Below, piece by piece: positions 1 through 8,179 of a stretch of DNA of 64,000 nt. The notes under the pieces were generated by a model, which was not told where the DNA came from, did not search any database, and saw only the letters and a program-made list of their open reading frames with translations. This DNA comes from Streptomyces avicenniae (GTDB taxonomy: Bacteria; Actinomycetota; Actinomycetes; Streptomycetales; Streptomycetaceae), in the NCBI RefSeq assembly GCF_000719135.1, contig NZ_JOEK01000002.1, positions 372,001 to 436,000 of the forward strand. The letters run 5' to 3'. Numbering within the stretch: position 1 is the stretch's first letter; each line of letters opens with the position of its first letter. The position numbers and the translations under genes were made by a program.

Positions 1-2315
1 GCGTCGGCCACGGCCTCGACCGTGCCGACGCTCTCCTGGAGCAGCGCGGTGTCGCCGCCGAGCCGCCACTGCTCCTCAAGCACCTGGACCCGCTCCAGGG
101 TGACGGCGAGGGCGGCGTCGCGTTCCAGTCCCGGCGTCGCGCAGACGGCGGCGAACTCGCGGTCGGCGCGCTGCCACAGGTCCAGGGCGGCGGCGGTGTC
201 ACCGGCCGCGCGGCGCTCGCTCGCCGTCGCGTGCAGGACGCGGGCGAGGGCGGTGCGGGCGCGGACGGAGCCGGGGAACGCCGCGGCCGTCGCGGCGGCG
301 GTCCTGGCCTCGGCCAGCAGTTCCCCGTCGCGCTGGACGCGCCACAGGCGCAGGAGTTGCTCCGCCAGCTCGCTCCACAGCTCGGGCTCGGTGCCGCCCC
401 CGGCGGCGCGCTGCGCCTCGGTGGCCTGCCGCAGGACGCGTACGGCGTCGAGCTGGTGCTGGACCTTCCCCTCGGCGGTGAAGCGGTCGGCGAGGTCGCG
501 GGCCTCGCGGACGGCGGCCAGCGGCGGCGGGCCAGGCGTGCCGGGGGCGGGCGCGTGCTGGGGCGGCTGCGGCAGGAAGCGGCGCAGGACGCGCGCGGCC
601 ACCTCGGCGAACGGCTGGGCGAGCTGCTGTTCGGCCGACGGGTCGGGCAGCCGCCGGGCCGGGGGCGTGGTCGGCCCGGCGGCGACGCGGTCGCCGCCGC
701 TGAGCTGCGCGAGCGCCAGGGCGGGGAAGTTGGGGCCGCTCCTGCCGAGCCGCTGCTCGACCCAGGCGGAGCAGTGCTTGAGGACGAGCAGGGCCTCGTC
801 GTGGCCGAGGTCGGCGAGCAGTTCGTCGTGCACACCGTCGGCGAACGCGTACCACCGGCCGTCGCCGCTGCCGGGGCGGCGGCGCACCAGGCCGCCGAGC
901 AGGACCTCGGAGAGTTCCGCAGGGCCGGAGTCGGGCAGCATCGTGCGCTGGACGAGCTGCATCACGGGCAGGAACAGCGGCGCCGCCGCCAGGTAGACGG
1001 CCAGCTGCCCGGCGCCCGGGGACGCCGTCGCGCGGAAGCGGGCGACCATCGCGGCGGCCGTGCGCGGGAGCCCGGTGACGCGGCGGGCCGGGGCGGGCGG
1101 CTGGTCGGGCCTTACCCATCCGACGGCGGCGCGGGTGGAACCTGCGGAGACGCCGGACAGCAGCCCGGCCCACGCGCCCAGCGCCGCCGGGACGGGCGGG
1201 AGCACGGGGATGGGCAGCGCGCCGGGCGGCACGGGCAGGGGGTAGCCGACGTCGTCGGCCGTGAAGCGGACCCGGGCCGCCGCCGTCTGGCCCTCGTCGC
1301 GCTGCAACGTCCCGGCGGACGCGGGGAGCCGAGTGCGGGCCCACATCCGCTGCGGGAGCGGCTGGACGACGGCGACCGGCGCGTGGCGGGCCAGCCCGTG
1401 CAGCAGCCGGTGGGCGGCGCCGCTGCGCCACAGCGGGCCGGTGCAGTCGCTGACGACGACGGTGAGGCGCCGTCCCGTGGGGTCCTGGAGCTGCCGGGCG
1501 GGCCGCAGCACGGCGTCGCCCGGGTCGAAGCGGCGGCTTATGGCCGGGGCGCCGTCGGGCGACTGGTGCAGGTAGTGCACCTGGAGGTCGCGGAAGGCGC
1601 CGAGCCGGGTGAACACCTCGGCCAGCTCGCCCAGCATGCTCTGCCAGATCCGCATGGCGGGCGCGGCGTCCATGAGCAGTTGCAGTTCGGTGTGGCCCCG
1701 GGGCTCCTCGTGGAAGGCGGGGATGAGGAGGCCACCGGCGCGGGCGGTGCTTTCCACGGTCTTTCGTTCGTCCAGGTCGGGGGCGGCGAGGCGGCGCGGT
1801 GGGCGGCCGGGGGGCCGGTAGCGCTGGAGGGGGCGCAGGGCGCGTTCGAGGCCGAGGGGTGCGGGCAGGGTGCGGGCGGCGGGGATGCCGACGGGCACGC
1901 CGCGCGCGGGGGGCGCGGCGCTCTCGTGGGTGTCGGCGCCGGAGGGGGACGCGTACAGGGCGAAGGACTGGTCCGCGGGGGACACCGGGCCCTGGGGATC
2001 CCGGGTGGATCCGGCGACGGGGTGGTGGCCGTTGGGTGACGGCCGGGGGCCCGGCAGGGTGGGCACGGCGTCGGGGGGACCGGCGGGCACGCCGGAGGGG
2101 CCGGGGCCGCGGGCGTCCCCCTGGGCGTCGGGGGCGGGCGTGCTGGGGCCCCAGTACTGGGCGAGCCAGAGCGCGTCGGCGACCCCGACCCAGTCCGGGT
2201 CGAGGCGGGCGTCCCGCAGGACGCCGATGAGGGCGGCAAGGGGGGCGCCGCCCGCCGCGCCGGGGGTGTCCGGCGAGCCGGGTGGTGTGCCTGTCGCGTC
2301 CGATCCGTCCGGCAT
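1..2315 (-). CDS. vWA-like SAV_2336-type protein of a VMAP/MoxR conflict system (3' end cut off)
   Basis: This is the third gene of the unit with the MoxR ATPase and the trypsin-VMAP protein. It starts 6 nt after the MoxR stop with GAGG upstream of its ATG. The frame is open for about 771 codons to the window edge, so the C terminus is missing. After a Pro/Gly-rich stretch, residues around 190-330 read as a Rossmann-type vWA-like domain: HTELQLLMDAAPAM is a degenerate MIDAS DxSxS, followed by LTVVVSDCTGPLW. Later segments (KHCSAWVEQRLG, then repetitive Ala/Arg/Glu helices) look helical and TPR-like. I recall this architecture as the actinobacterial SAV_2336 N-terminal-domain family. In ternary conflict systems the vWA protein is thought to be a MoxR client that couples ATP use to the effector. 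That role is inference. Confidence 0.8.
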   Translation of the reverse strand, partial: MPDGSDATGTPPGSPDTPGAAGGAPLAALIGVLRDARLDPDWVGVADALWLAQYWGPSTPAPDAQGDARGPGPSGVPAGPPDAVPTLPGPRPSPNGHHPVAGSTRDPQGPVSPADQSFALYASPSGADTHESAAPPARGVPVGIPAARTLPAPLGLERALRPLQRYRPPGRPPRRLAAPDLDERKTVESTARAGGLLIPAFHEEPRGHTELQLLMDAAPAMRIWQSMLGELAEVFTRLGAFRDLQVHYLHQSPDGAPAISRRFDPGDAVLRPARQLQDPTGRRLTVVVSDCTGPLWRSGAAHRLLHGLARHAPVAVVQPLPQRMWARTRLPASAGTLQRDEGQTAAARVRFTADDVGYPLPVPPGALPIPVLPPVPAALGAWAGLLSGVSAGSTRAAVGWVRPDQPPAPARRVTGLPRTAAAMVARFRATASPGAGQLAVYLAAAPLFLPVMQLVQRTMLPDSGPAELSEVLLGGLVRRRPGSGDGRWYAFADGVHDELLADLGHDEALLVLKHCSAWVEQRLGRSGPNFPALALAQLSGGDRVAAGPTTPPARRLPDPSAEQQLAQPFAEVAARVLRRFLPQPPQHAPAPGTPGPPPLAAVREARDLADRFTAEGKVQHQLDAVRVLRQATEAQRAAGGGTEPELWSELAEQLLRLWRVQRDGELLAEARTAAATAAAFPGSVRARTALARVLHATASERRAAGDTAAALDLWQRADREFAAVCATPGLERDAALAVTLERVQVLEEQWRLGGDTALLQESVGTVEAVAD

Positions 2316-2321
2316 CGCGGC

Positions 2322-3395
2322 CTACCTCGGCCGGTCCAGGCGCTGGATGAGCATGTCCGCGAGCCGGTCCCTGGTGGGGAGTTCGGCGTGGTGGGTCAGG
2401 TATATGGCGTTGAGGAGCTGGTCCGTGGCGAGCTGTTCGGTGCGCGAGCGTTCGAGGAAACGCGTGATCAGGTCCTCGCCGACGCGCGCCAGTTCGTCCC
2501 CCAGATGGGCGCGGACGACGGTGGCCAGCCGCTCGTGGTCGGGGCGGGAGATCTCCAGGTGGATGCAGCGGCGCAGCAGCGGCGCCGGGAAGTCGCGCTC
2601 CCCGTTGCTCGTGAGGACGACGAACGGGAACGCGTGGCAGCGGATGCGGCCGTCCCGCACGGTCACCTTGGCGCCGTCGTCGGTCAGCACCTCGACCTCG
2701 GGCTCGCGCTCGGCGATGCGCTCCAGCTCGGGGATGGCGAACTCGCCCTCCTCCAGGACGTTCAGCAGGTCGTTCGGCAGGTCGATGTCGCTCTTGTCCA
2801 GCTCGTCGATGAGCAGGACGCGCGGCGTCGCGGTGGGCAGCAGCGCGGTGCCCAGCGGGCCGAGCCGCACGTAGCTGCCGATCCCGCCGGGCACGACGGG
2901 CTGCGGCGCACCGGCCGCCCTGCTCCCTGCGGCGATCTGCGTGTCCTGGAGACGGGCGAGGGCGTCGTAGCGGTAGAGGCCGTCGTCCAGCGTCGTGCGG
3001 CTGACGACGGGCCAGTGCAGCACGCGGCCGAGGCCCAGCTCGTACGCGACGGCGTGGGCGAGCGTGCTCTTGCCCGTGCCGGGACTGCCGGTGACCAGCA
3101 GGGGGCGGCGCAGGTAGAGCGCGGCGTTGATGATCTCCAGCTCCTCCGCGCTGGGCCGGTGCATCTCGGCCAGGTGGCGGTAGGCGCCGAGGCGGCGGGT
3201 GGAGGCGCTGTCGGTGCCGGGCCCCGGCGCGACGAGCGGACGGCCGTCGAAGTCGCGCCACGGCGGCGGCCCCGGCAGCGAGCGGATGCCGTCGTGCGGT
3301 TCGCCCGCGCCGCGGTAGATCAGCCACTCGCGTCCGGCCGGGAGGCCGGTGCCGCCCGCCGGGTGCGGGTCGCGGTCGGGCTCAGAAACTGCCAC
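2322..3395 (-). CDS. MoxR-family AAA+ ATPase
   Basis: A 357-residue AAA+ ATPase of the MoxR group, chaperone-like enzymes that remodel vWA-domain partners. Walker A is GSPGTGKS at about residues 103-110 and Walker B is LLIDELDK at about 194-201. A sensor-1 segment (VVLTSNGERDFP) and arginine-rich helices follow. The first 80 residues are a Pro-rich lead-in not typical of MoxR (WRDFDGRPL). The GTG start has GAGGAG about 6 nt upstream. It lies between the trypsin-VMAP gene, 51 nt upstream, and the vWA-like gene, 6 nt downstream, so the three are probably one transcript. The family call is secure. The conflict-system role rests on its neighbours. Confidence 0.93.
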   Translation of the reverse strand: MAVSEPDRDPHPAGGTGLPAGREWLIYRGAGEPHDGIRSLPGPPPWRDFDGRPLVAPGPGTDSASTRRLGAYRHLAEMHRPSAEELEIINAALYLRRPLLVTGSPGTGKSTLAHAVAYELGLGRVLHWPVVSRTTLDDGLYRYDALARLQDTQIAAGSRAAGAPQPVVPGGIGSYVRLGPLGTALLPTATPRVLLIDELDKSDIDLPNDLLNVLEEGEFAIPELERIAEREPEVEVLTDDGAKVTVRDGRIRCHAFPFVVLTSNGERDFPAPLLRRCIHLEISRPDHERLATVVRAHLGDELARVGEDLITRFLERSRTEQLATDQLLNAIYLTHHAELPTRDRLADMLIQRLDRPR

Positions 3396-3446
3396 AGCGT
3401 GCTCCTCGTCGTCGTTGCCTCGTCGCGGCGCCGGGTCGGGCCGTGG

Positions 3447-5645
3447 TCACGGCGTCTCCAGGGGGTCGCCCACCCCGGGGAGGTTCTGGTCGGGATCGGC
3501 GTACAGCAGGGCCAGGCCGCGCGACCAGTCGGCCTCCGGGCCTCCCGCCGCCGACGCGGCGCGCAGCGACCGCAGTTCGCCGGGCAGCGCTCCCGCGTGC
3601 CCCGCGCCGGACACGGCGCGGACGACCCCGCCGTGGAATCCGTCGCAGTCCTGGTCCCGGTCCGGGAAGTCGCGGCGCCACAAGATGACGTTGTACCCAC
3701 CGGCCATCACTCGATGCAGTGCGCCCGGCTCCCCGCCGGTGGTCGGCGTGCGGCACAGCACGGGCAGGGTGCCGACGTCGAGGCCCGACAGGGCGGCGGG
3801 AGTGGTGAGGGGGCGCGGCAGCCCGTCCGCGCAGTCGAGGACGCCCGCGTCCACAGGACCGGCGTGCAGCCGGTCCCAGCGGAAACGGCGCAGCTCCGCC
3901 GACTCGTCGGAGTCCTCGGCCTCGGGCACCAGGTCGGTGCTGCGGACCACCACGGGCCGCTGCTCGCCGAGCGTCGGGCCGCCCGGCACCAGCCGCCAGG
4001 CGTCCACGGGGAAGCCGAGGAGGGAGTACGGCAGCGCGACCTGGAGCCGTACGGGCCGCTCGGGCTCGTCGCCCCTGCGGAACGCCTCGGCGAGCGCGCC
4101 GCGCAGCCGCTCGGACGGCTCGCCCGGCCCGGCCGCGCCGCACTCCTCGTCCACCGGGATCAGCTCGCCGTTGATCCGCGCGGCGCACACGCGCCAGTCG
4201 TAGCTGCCGAACTCCCAGGGGTTCGGGGTGATCTCCAGCAGGGTGTACGCCTCGGGCACGGCGGCGCGCGGGCGGGGCGGTGCGGGCGCCAGGGCCGTCA
4301 CGGGGTACAGCAAGTCGCTGCCGGGGCCGGCGCCGCCGCCGTCGAGGAGGATGTCGAGGCCCGCCGCCCCGTCCGCGAGGGCGCTCGCGTAGTGCGGGGT
4401 GCGCGGCGGGGGCAGGACGCCGGGTTCGCCGCGTGCGGCGCGGGCGCGCAGCCGCGTGGACTGCTCGGAGCGCAGGGTCGCGCGGAACCAGCGGGACAGC
4501 TCGGGCGAGCCGGACGCCGTGGCGTGGGCCCAGGCGGTGAGCGCCTCCTCGGCCCCGGCGGCGGCCGGGTAGGGGCGGTCGGCGGTCGCGGCGTGGACGG
4601 CGTACCGCAGCAGGGCCTGGAGCTCGTTCAGGCCCTGGCCGGGGTCGTAGAGCATGCCGAGGCCGTCGCGCCAGCCGCGGGGGGCGGGCAGGGGCTTCTT
4701 GTACCGCCGGTCGTGCGGGATGTCGTGCGCCTCGGGGTGGAGCATGGCGCTGACGATGCGGTCGAGCGCGGCGGTGGAGACGGGGGGCGGCAGTTCGGCC
4801 AGCAGCCCGAGCAGTTCGGCGCGGCTGCCGGGGCTGAGGGCGCGGTCGGCGGTGGCGGGCAGGCGGCTCTGGGCGTCGGTCCAGGTGACGTCGGGCGCGT
4901 CGGCGTCGCGGTGGCGTCCGGCGTGGTGGCGGTCGTGCGCGTGCAGGACGCGCTGGTAGAGGTCGTCGCGCTCGGCGGTGACGGGCCCGTCGGGCAGCGG
5001 CACGCCGCGCAGCCGGATGACGGACGTCGCCAGGCCGCCGTCACGGCGCGGGCGGCGCGCCTTGAGCACGCCGATGACCTCGCCGCGCTCCAGGTCCACG
5101 ACCGGGCCGCCGGAGAGGCCGTGCGGGATCTCGTCCTCGTCGCCCAGCTTCATCAGGCCGCCGCCGCCCATCTCGCCGCGGATGGTGCAGCGTCCGCTGA
5201 CCGGCTCGACGCGTCCGGTGGCCCGGGTGTCGGCGCAGCCGAAGAACGCGACCTCCTTGCTGGTGAAGACGCGGGCGGTCCGCTCGGTGAGCCAGACGCA
5301 GTCGTGCTCGACCGGGTCGAGGAGCCGGACGAGGGCCAGGTCGGGCGCGTCCCAGGACCCGTCGGGCCCCGGCTCGTGCGGCTGGGCCCACTCGACCCGG
5401 CCGCGGACGGGCCGTTCCAGGTCGCCGAACGTCAGGCCCACCTCGCGTACTCCTCCCTCGGCACCGCCCTCGTAGAGGGCCACATGGGCGCAGGTGAGCA
5501 CCCAGCCCGGGGCGACGAAGAAGCCACTGCCCCACGGGAGCGCCTCCCGCGTGCCTGCGGCATACCCGCCGGGAGGGGACTGGATGCGTACGGTGGCGGC
5601 CTCGGCGAGCGGCGCCAGGTACTCGAAGGGGTCCGTCGTCGTCAC
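3447..5645 (-). CDS. trypsin-like peptidase fused to a VMAP C-terminal domain
   Basis: A 732-residue fusion. Residues 1-210 are a chymotrypsin-fold protease with the full triad visible: His54 in TCAHV, Asp102 in APDLALVRL, and Ser178 in GLSGGPV. There is no signal peptide, so it should act in the cytoplasm. Residues about 250-420 are a helical segment that fits an effector-associated (death-like) adaptor domain. From about residue 460 to the end is a VMAP-C-like domain (LEITPNPWEFGSYDWRV and the LPYSLLGFPVDAW segment), the module that pairs with vWA and MoxR partners. GTG start with AGGGGG 7-8 nt upstream. The protease is the likely effector, released when the MoxR/vWA module senses invasion. 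That is inference from published analyses of such systems. Confidence 0.87.
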   Translation of the reverse strand: MTTTDPFEYLAPLAEAATVRIQSPPGGYAAGTREALPWGSGFFVAPGWVLTCAHVALYEGGAEGGVREVGLTFGDLERPVRGRVEWAQPHEPGPDGSWDAPDLALVRLLDPVEHDCVWLTERTARVFTSKEVAFFGCADTRATGRVEPVSGRCTIRGEMGGGGLMKLGDEDEIPHGLSGGPVVDLERGEVIGVLKARRPRRDGGLATSVIRLRGVPLPDGPVTAERDDLYQRVLHAHDRHHAGRHRDADAPDVTWTDAQSRLPATADRALSPGSRAELLGLLAELPPPVSTAALDRIVSAMLHPEAHDIPHDRRYKKPLPAPRGWRDGLGMLYDPGQGLNELQALLRYAVHAATADRPYPAAAGAEEALTAWAHATASGSPELSRWFRATLRSEQSTRLRARAARGEPGVLPPPRTPHYASALADGAAGLDILLDGGGAGPGSDLLYPVTALAPAPPRPRAAVPEAYTLLEITPNPWEFGSYDWRVCAARINGELIPVDEECGAAGPGEPSERLRGALAEAFRRGDEPERPVRLQVALPYSLLGFPVDAWRLVPGGPTLGEQRPVVVRSTDLVPEAEDSDESAELRRFRWDRLHAGPVDAGVLDCADGLPRPLTTPAALSGLDVGTLPVLCRTPTTGGEPGALHRVMAGGYNVILWRRDFPDRDQDCDGFHGGVVRAVSGAGHAGALPGELRSLRAASAAGGPEADWSRGLALLYADPDQNLPGVGDPLETP

Positions 5646-5740
5646 GCGCGCGCCCCCTGTGGTGTCGTGTGTCCGATCCGTACGCCGTGCCCCGCCGCGT
5701 GCCGGGCGCGGGCGGGACGAGCGCGCTGATGGGCCGTCAT
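5642..5740 (-). CDS. possible 32-residue leader ORF ahead of the VMAP gene
   Basis: An ATG ORF of 32 codons ends in a TGA that overlaps the GTG start of the protease-VMAP gene (GTGA), the arrangement used for translational coupling. The peptide is Arg/Ala/His-rich with no recognisable domain, and no clear Shine-Dalgarno sequence precedes its ATG. In such GC-rich DNA an open frame of this length can arise by chance, and the VMAP gene has its own AGGGGG. Treat it as a candidate only. Confidence 0.22.
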   Translation of the reverse strand: MTAHQRARPARARHAAGHGVRIGHTTPQGARA

Positions 5741-5887
5741 ACGAGTGTGCCAGGACGGCGGCCCCGCCGGGGCCGGAACGGGGTGTCCGGCCGCCGGTGA
5801 CGACGCGTCGCGGGCGGGCGCGGGCGTGGGCCCGCCGCAGGCTCCGGCCACCATCCGATCCCCTCCGCCGCCGCTTCGCCGCACGGG

Positions 5888-5918
5888 TTGTCCGCCACTA
5901 CCGACCGTTGCCTATCCT
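5888..5918 (+). promoter_or_regulatory. candidate promoter for the DUF6104 gene in the 319-nt divergent gap
   Basis: The divergent gap between the VMAP gene and the DUF6104 gene holds TTGTCC and TATCCT hexamers separated by 19 nt, about 47 nt ahead of the GTG start. This resembles a vegetative SigHrdB promoter with a slightly long spacer. Apart from the possible leader ORF on the other strand, nothing else stands out in this gap. Confidence 0.35.
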
Positions 5919-5964
5919 GGCCCTTTCCTCCCCGCCCTGTCCCGAATCCTGACCGGAGAGCCTC

Positions 5965-6147
5965 GTGTACTTCACCGATCGCGGCATCGAAGAACTCGCC
6001 CAGCGGCGGGGTGAGGAGGAGGTGAGCCTCGGCTGGCTGGCCGACCAGCTGCGGGTCTTCGTCGATCTGCACCCGGACTTCGAGGTCCCGGTGGAACGGC
6101 TCGCGACCTGGCTGGCCCGGCTCGACGACGAGGACGACGAGGACTGA
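5965..6147 (+). CDS. DUF6104 family small protein
   Basis: A 60-residue acidic protein: MYFTDRGIEELAQRRG, a helical middle (LGWLADQLRVFVDLHP) and an Asp/Glu tail (DDEDDED). It matches what I remember of the actinobacterial DUF6104 family, whose function is unknown. GTG start with GGAG 6 nt upstream. It is monocistronic: the next gene begins 156 nt later behind its own operator. No transmembrane segment or cysteines. It is likely cytosolic. Confidence 0.8.
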   Translation: MYFTDRGIEELAQRRGEEEVSLGWLADQLRVFVDLHPDFEVPVERLATWLARLDDEDDED

Positions 6148-6217
6148 CCCGCCGGTTCCGCGCCCGCGCGCCGCGTCGTCGTCGGCGGCGGGTCGCGACA
6201 CCCTTGCGCTTACGCGA

Positions 6218-6246
6218 TATATCGTGTCTCATGGAGACGCGATATA
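6218..6246. promoter_or_regulatory. candidate PadR operator upstream of the DUF4097-PadR pair
   Basis: Two 13-nt arms, TATATCGTGTCTC and the reverse complement of GGAGACGCGATATA, match at 12 of 13 positions around a 3-nt spacer. Each arm carries TATATCG, an AT-rich island in a very GC-rich region. It lies about 58 nt before the GTG of the first gene. A PadR-family gene closes the operon, so autoregulation through this palindrome is the natural reading (inference). Confidence 0.6.
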
Positions 6247-6303
6247 GCCGTGCCGTGCCGCCGGTGGGCCGAGGGGTCCCGGCGGTCAGATGGGGGGAGA
6301 CCC

Positions 6304-7161
6304 GTGGCGACGAAAACCAGCTGGTCCGTCGGGGAGGCCCGCACGCTCGACTTCGACGACGAGCCCGTCGAGGAGCTGTACGTCGGGCTCGTCGGCGGGA
6401 CGGTCAACGTCGTGGGCACCGCGGAGCCCACGTCCCGGGTCGAGGTGTCCCAGGTGCAGGGCCCGCCCCTGACCGTGCGGCGCAAGGGGCGTCGGCTGAC
6501 CGTCACGTACGACGACCTGTCCTGGAAGGGCTTCCTCGGGCAGCGCCCGCGCGTCGGGCACCGCTCCGCCGTCGTCTCCGTCTCGGTGCCCGCCGCCTGC
6601 CGCGTGAGCCTGGGCGTCGTGAACGCGGGCGCGGTCGTCGGCGGTGTTGCGGGGGCGACGGAGGTCCGCGCGGTCACCGGCGACACGACGCTCGTCAACC
6701 TCACCGGCTCCGTGCTCGCGCAGACCGTCGCAGGTGACCTGGACGTCCAGGGCCTGCGCGGCGACCTGCGGTTCACCACGGCGGCGGGCGGCCTCACCGT
6801 CCTGGACGGCGGCGGCGCCGTGGCCGCCGAGTCGGTGAGCGGCGACATGGTGATCGACCTGGCGCCCTCGGCCGTCCGCGCCGACATCCGGCTGAAGTCG
6901 GTCTCGGGCGAGCTGGCGCTGCGGCTGCCGGACGGCTTCGGCGCCGAGGTGGCGGTCGAGTCGGTGGTGGGCGCGGTCTCCAGCGCGTTCGGCGAGCTGT
7001 CGGCCCGCGGCTGGGGCCCGGGGCGCCGCCTGTCCGGCACGCTGGGCCCGGGCGGCGGCAGCGTCCGCTGCACCACCGTGTCCGGCCCCGTCGCCCTGCT
7101 GCGCAGGCCGCCCACCCCCCACGAGACGGCCGGTGCCACCTCCTTCGCGAAGGACATCTGA
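6304..7161 (+). CDS. DUF4097 family beta-strand repeat protein
   Basis: A 285-residue protein made of repeating short beta-strands rich in Val/Gly/Thr (GAVVGGVAGATEVRAVTGD, TVAGDLDVQGLRG), the right-handed beta-solenoid pattern of DUF4097 proteins. No signal peptide or membrane segment. The GTG start is preferred over upstream in-frame starts because GGGGGAGA precedes it by about 4-6 nt. The stop is 1 nt before the ATG of the PadR gene, so the two are cotranscribed. DUF4097 proteins often sit with PadR regulators or with envelope-stress genes. Their biochemical role is unknown. Confidence 0.88.
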   Translation: MATKTSWSVGEARTLDFDDEPVEELYVGLVGGTVNVVGTAEPTSRVEVSQVQGPPLTVRRKGRRLTVTYDDLSWKGFLGQRPRVGHRSAVVSVSVPAACRVSLGVVNAGAVVGGVAGATEVRAVTGDTTLVNLTGSVLAQTVAGDLDVQGLRGDLRFTTAAGGLTVLDGGGAVAAESVSGDMVIDLAPSAVRADIRLKSVSGELALRLPDGFGAEVAVESVVGAVSSAFGELSARGWGPGRRLSGTLGPGGGSVRCTTVSGPVALLRRPPTPHETAGATSFAKDI

Positions 7162-7162
7162 C

Positions 7163-8080
7163 ATGCCCCCAGTCTTCGGCCACGGCCGACTCCGCCTGTA
7201 CCTGCTGAAACTCCTCGCCGAGGCGCCGCGCCACGGCTACGAGGTGATCCGGCTGCTGGAAGAGCGTTTCCAGGGGCTGTACGCGCCCTCGGCCGGGACC
7301 GTCTACCCGCGGCTGGCCAAGCTGGAGGCGGAGGGGCTCGTCCGGCACACCGAGGAGGGGGGCAGGAAGGTCTACACGCTGACCGACGAGGGCCGCCGCG
7401 AACTCGGCGACCGCGAGGCGGAGCTGACGGAGCTGGAGCGCGAGATCCACGACTCGCTCGCCGCGCTCGCCGCCGAGATCCGCGAGGACGTCAGCGGCTC
7501 GGTCCGCGACCTGCGCCAGGAGATCCGGGAGGCGACGGCGGCGGCTGCCAGGGACGGCGCGGCCGGGTGGCCGGGCGGTCCGGGCCGCACCGGCGGCGAC
7601 CGCGGGAGCGGGCGCGCCGAGCGGGACGCCGGGCGGAGGCGGGCGCGCGGCGAGTGGCAGGAGGCGGGCGAGGCCGCCGCGCGGCAGTTCGAGGAGGCCG
7701 CCAGGCGGGTGCGCGAACGCGTGCAGCCGCACGCCCAGGCAGGTGACTGGCGCACCGGCGACTGGCAGAGCGTCCTGCGGGAGAGCCTCGGCGGGCTCGG
7801 GCAGGGCATCGGCGGCTGGAGCCGTCCGCGCGAGGAACCGGCCACGCCGTGGGCCCCCGGCCGGGGCGAGCCGGAGCCTGAGCACGCCTCCGAGGCGGCC
7901 GGGGAGCCGGTGGACAACCCGGCGCGGGAGCTGGAACGGCTCCTCGACCGGTTCCGCGACGAGGTGCGGGACGCCGCCCGCGACCACGGCGTGGACCAGG
8001 ACCAGCTGCGCGCCGCCCGCCGCCACCTCTCCTCGACGGCCGCGCACCTGGTCGCGCTGCTGGTCGTGCCCGAGGACTGA
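7163..8080 (+). CDS. PadR family transcriptional regulator with a long C-terminal extension
   Basis: A 305-residue protein. Residues 1-95 are a PadR winged helix: GHGRLRLYLLKLLAEAPRHGYEVIRLLEE, then SAGTVYPRLAKLEAEGLVR and the wing GGRKVYTLTDEG. PadR regulators are normally 110-190 residues. Here a long Arg/Glu/Gly-rich, partly coiled-coil C terminus (EEAARRVRERV and ARELERLLDRFRDEVRDAARDHG) follows. The ATG is 1 nt after the DUF4097 stop, so translation is coupled. It probably represses its own operon through the TATATCG palindrome upstream and responds to an unknown signal. The extension may mediate oligomerisation or contact the DUF4097 partner (speculative). Confidence 0.93.
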   Translation: MPPVFGHGRLRLYLLKLLAEAPRHGYEVIRLLEERFQGLYAPSAGTVYPRLAKLEAEGLVRHTEEGGRKVYTLTDEGRRELGDREAELTELEREIHDSLAALAAEIREDVSGSVRDLRQEIREATAAAARDGAAGWPGGPGRTGGDRGSGRAERDAGRRRARGEWQEAGEAAARQFEEAARRVRERVQPHAQAGDWRTGDWQSVLRESLGGLGQGIGGWSRPREEPATPWAPGRGEPEPEHASEAAGEPVDNPARELERLLDRFRDEVRDAARDHGVDQDQLRAARRHLSSTAAHLVALLVVPED

Positions 8081-8179
8081 CGCCCCGAGGACCGACGGCC
8101 GCCGGGCACCGATGAGTTCCGGCGCACCGGCGGGTCTCCCCTCCCGACGGCATACGAACACCAGTACGGGAGCGCAGCG

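Noticed and set aside
2388..5729. 1113-codon plus-strand open frame opposite the MoxR and VMAP genes
   Set aside because: It is antisense to two genes with clear domain motifs. Its Gly/Ala/Arg/Gln-rich translation is typical of mirror frames in GC-rich DNA.
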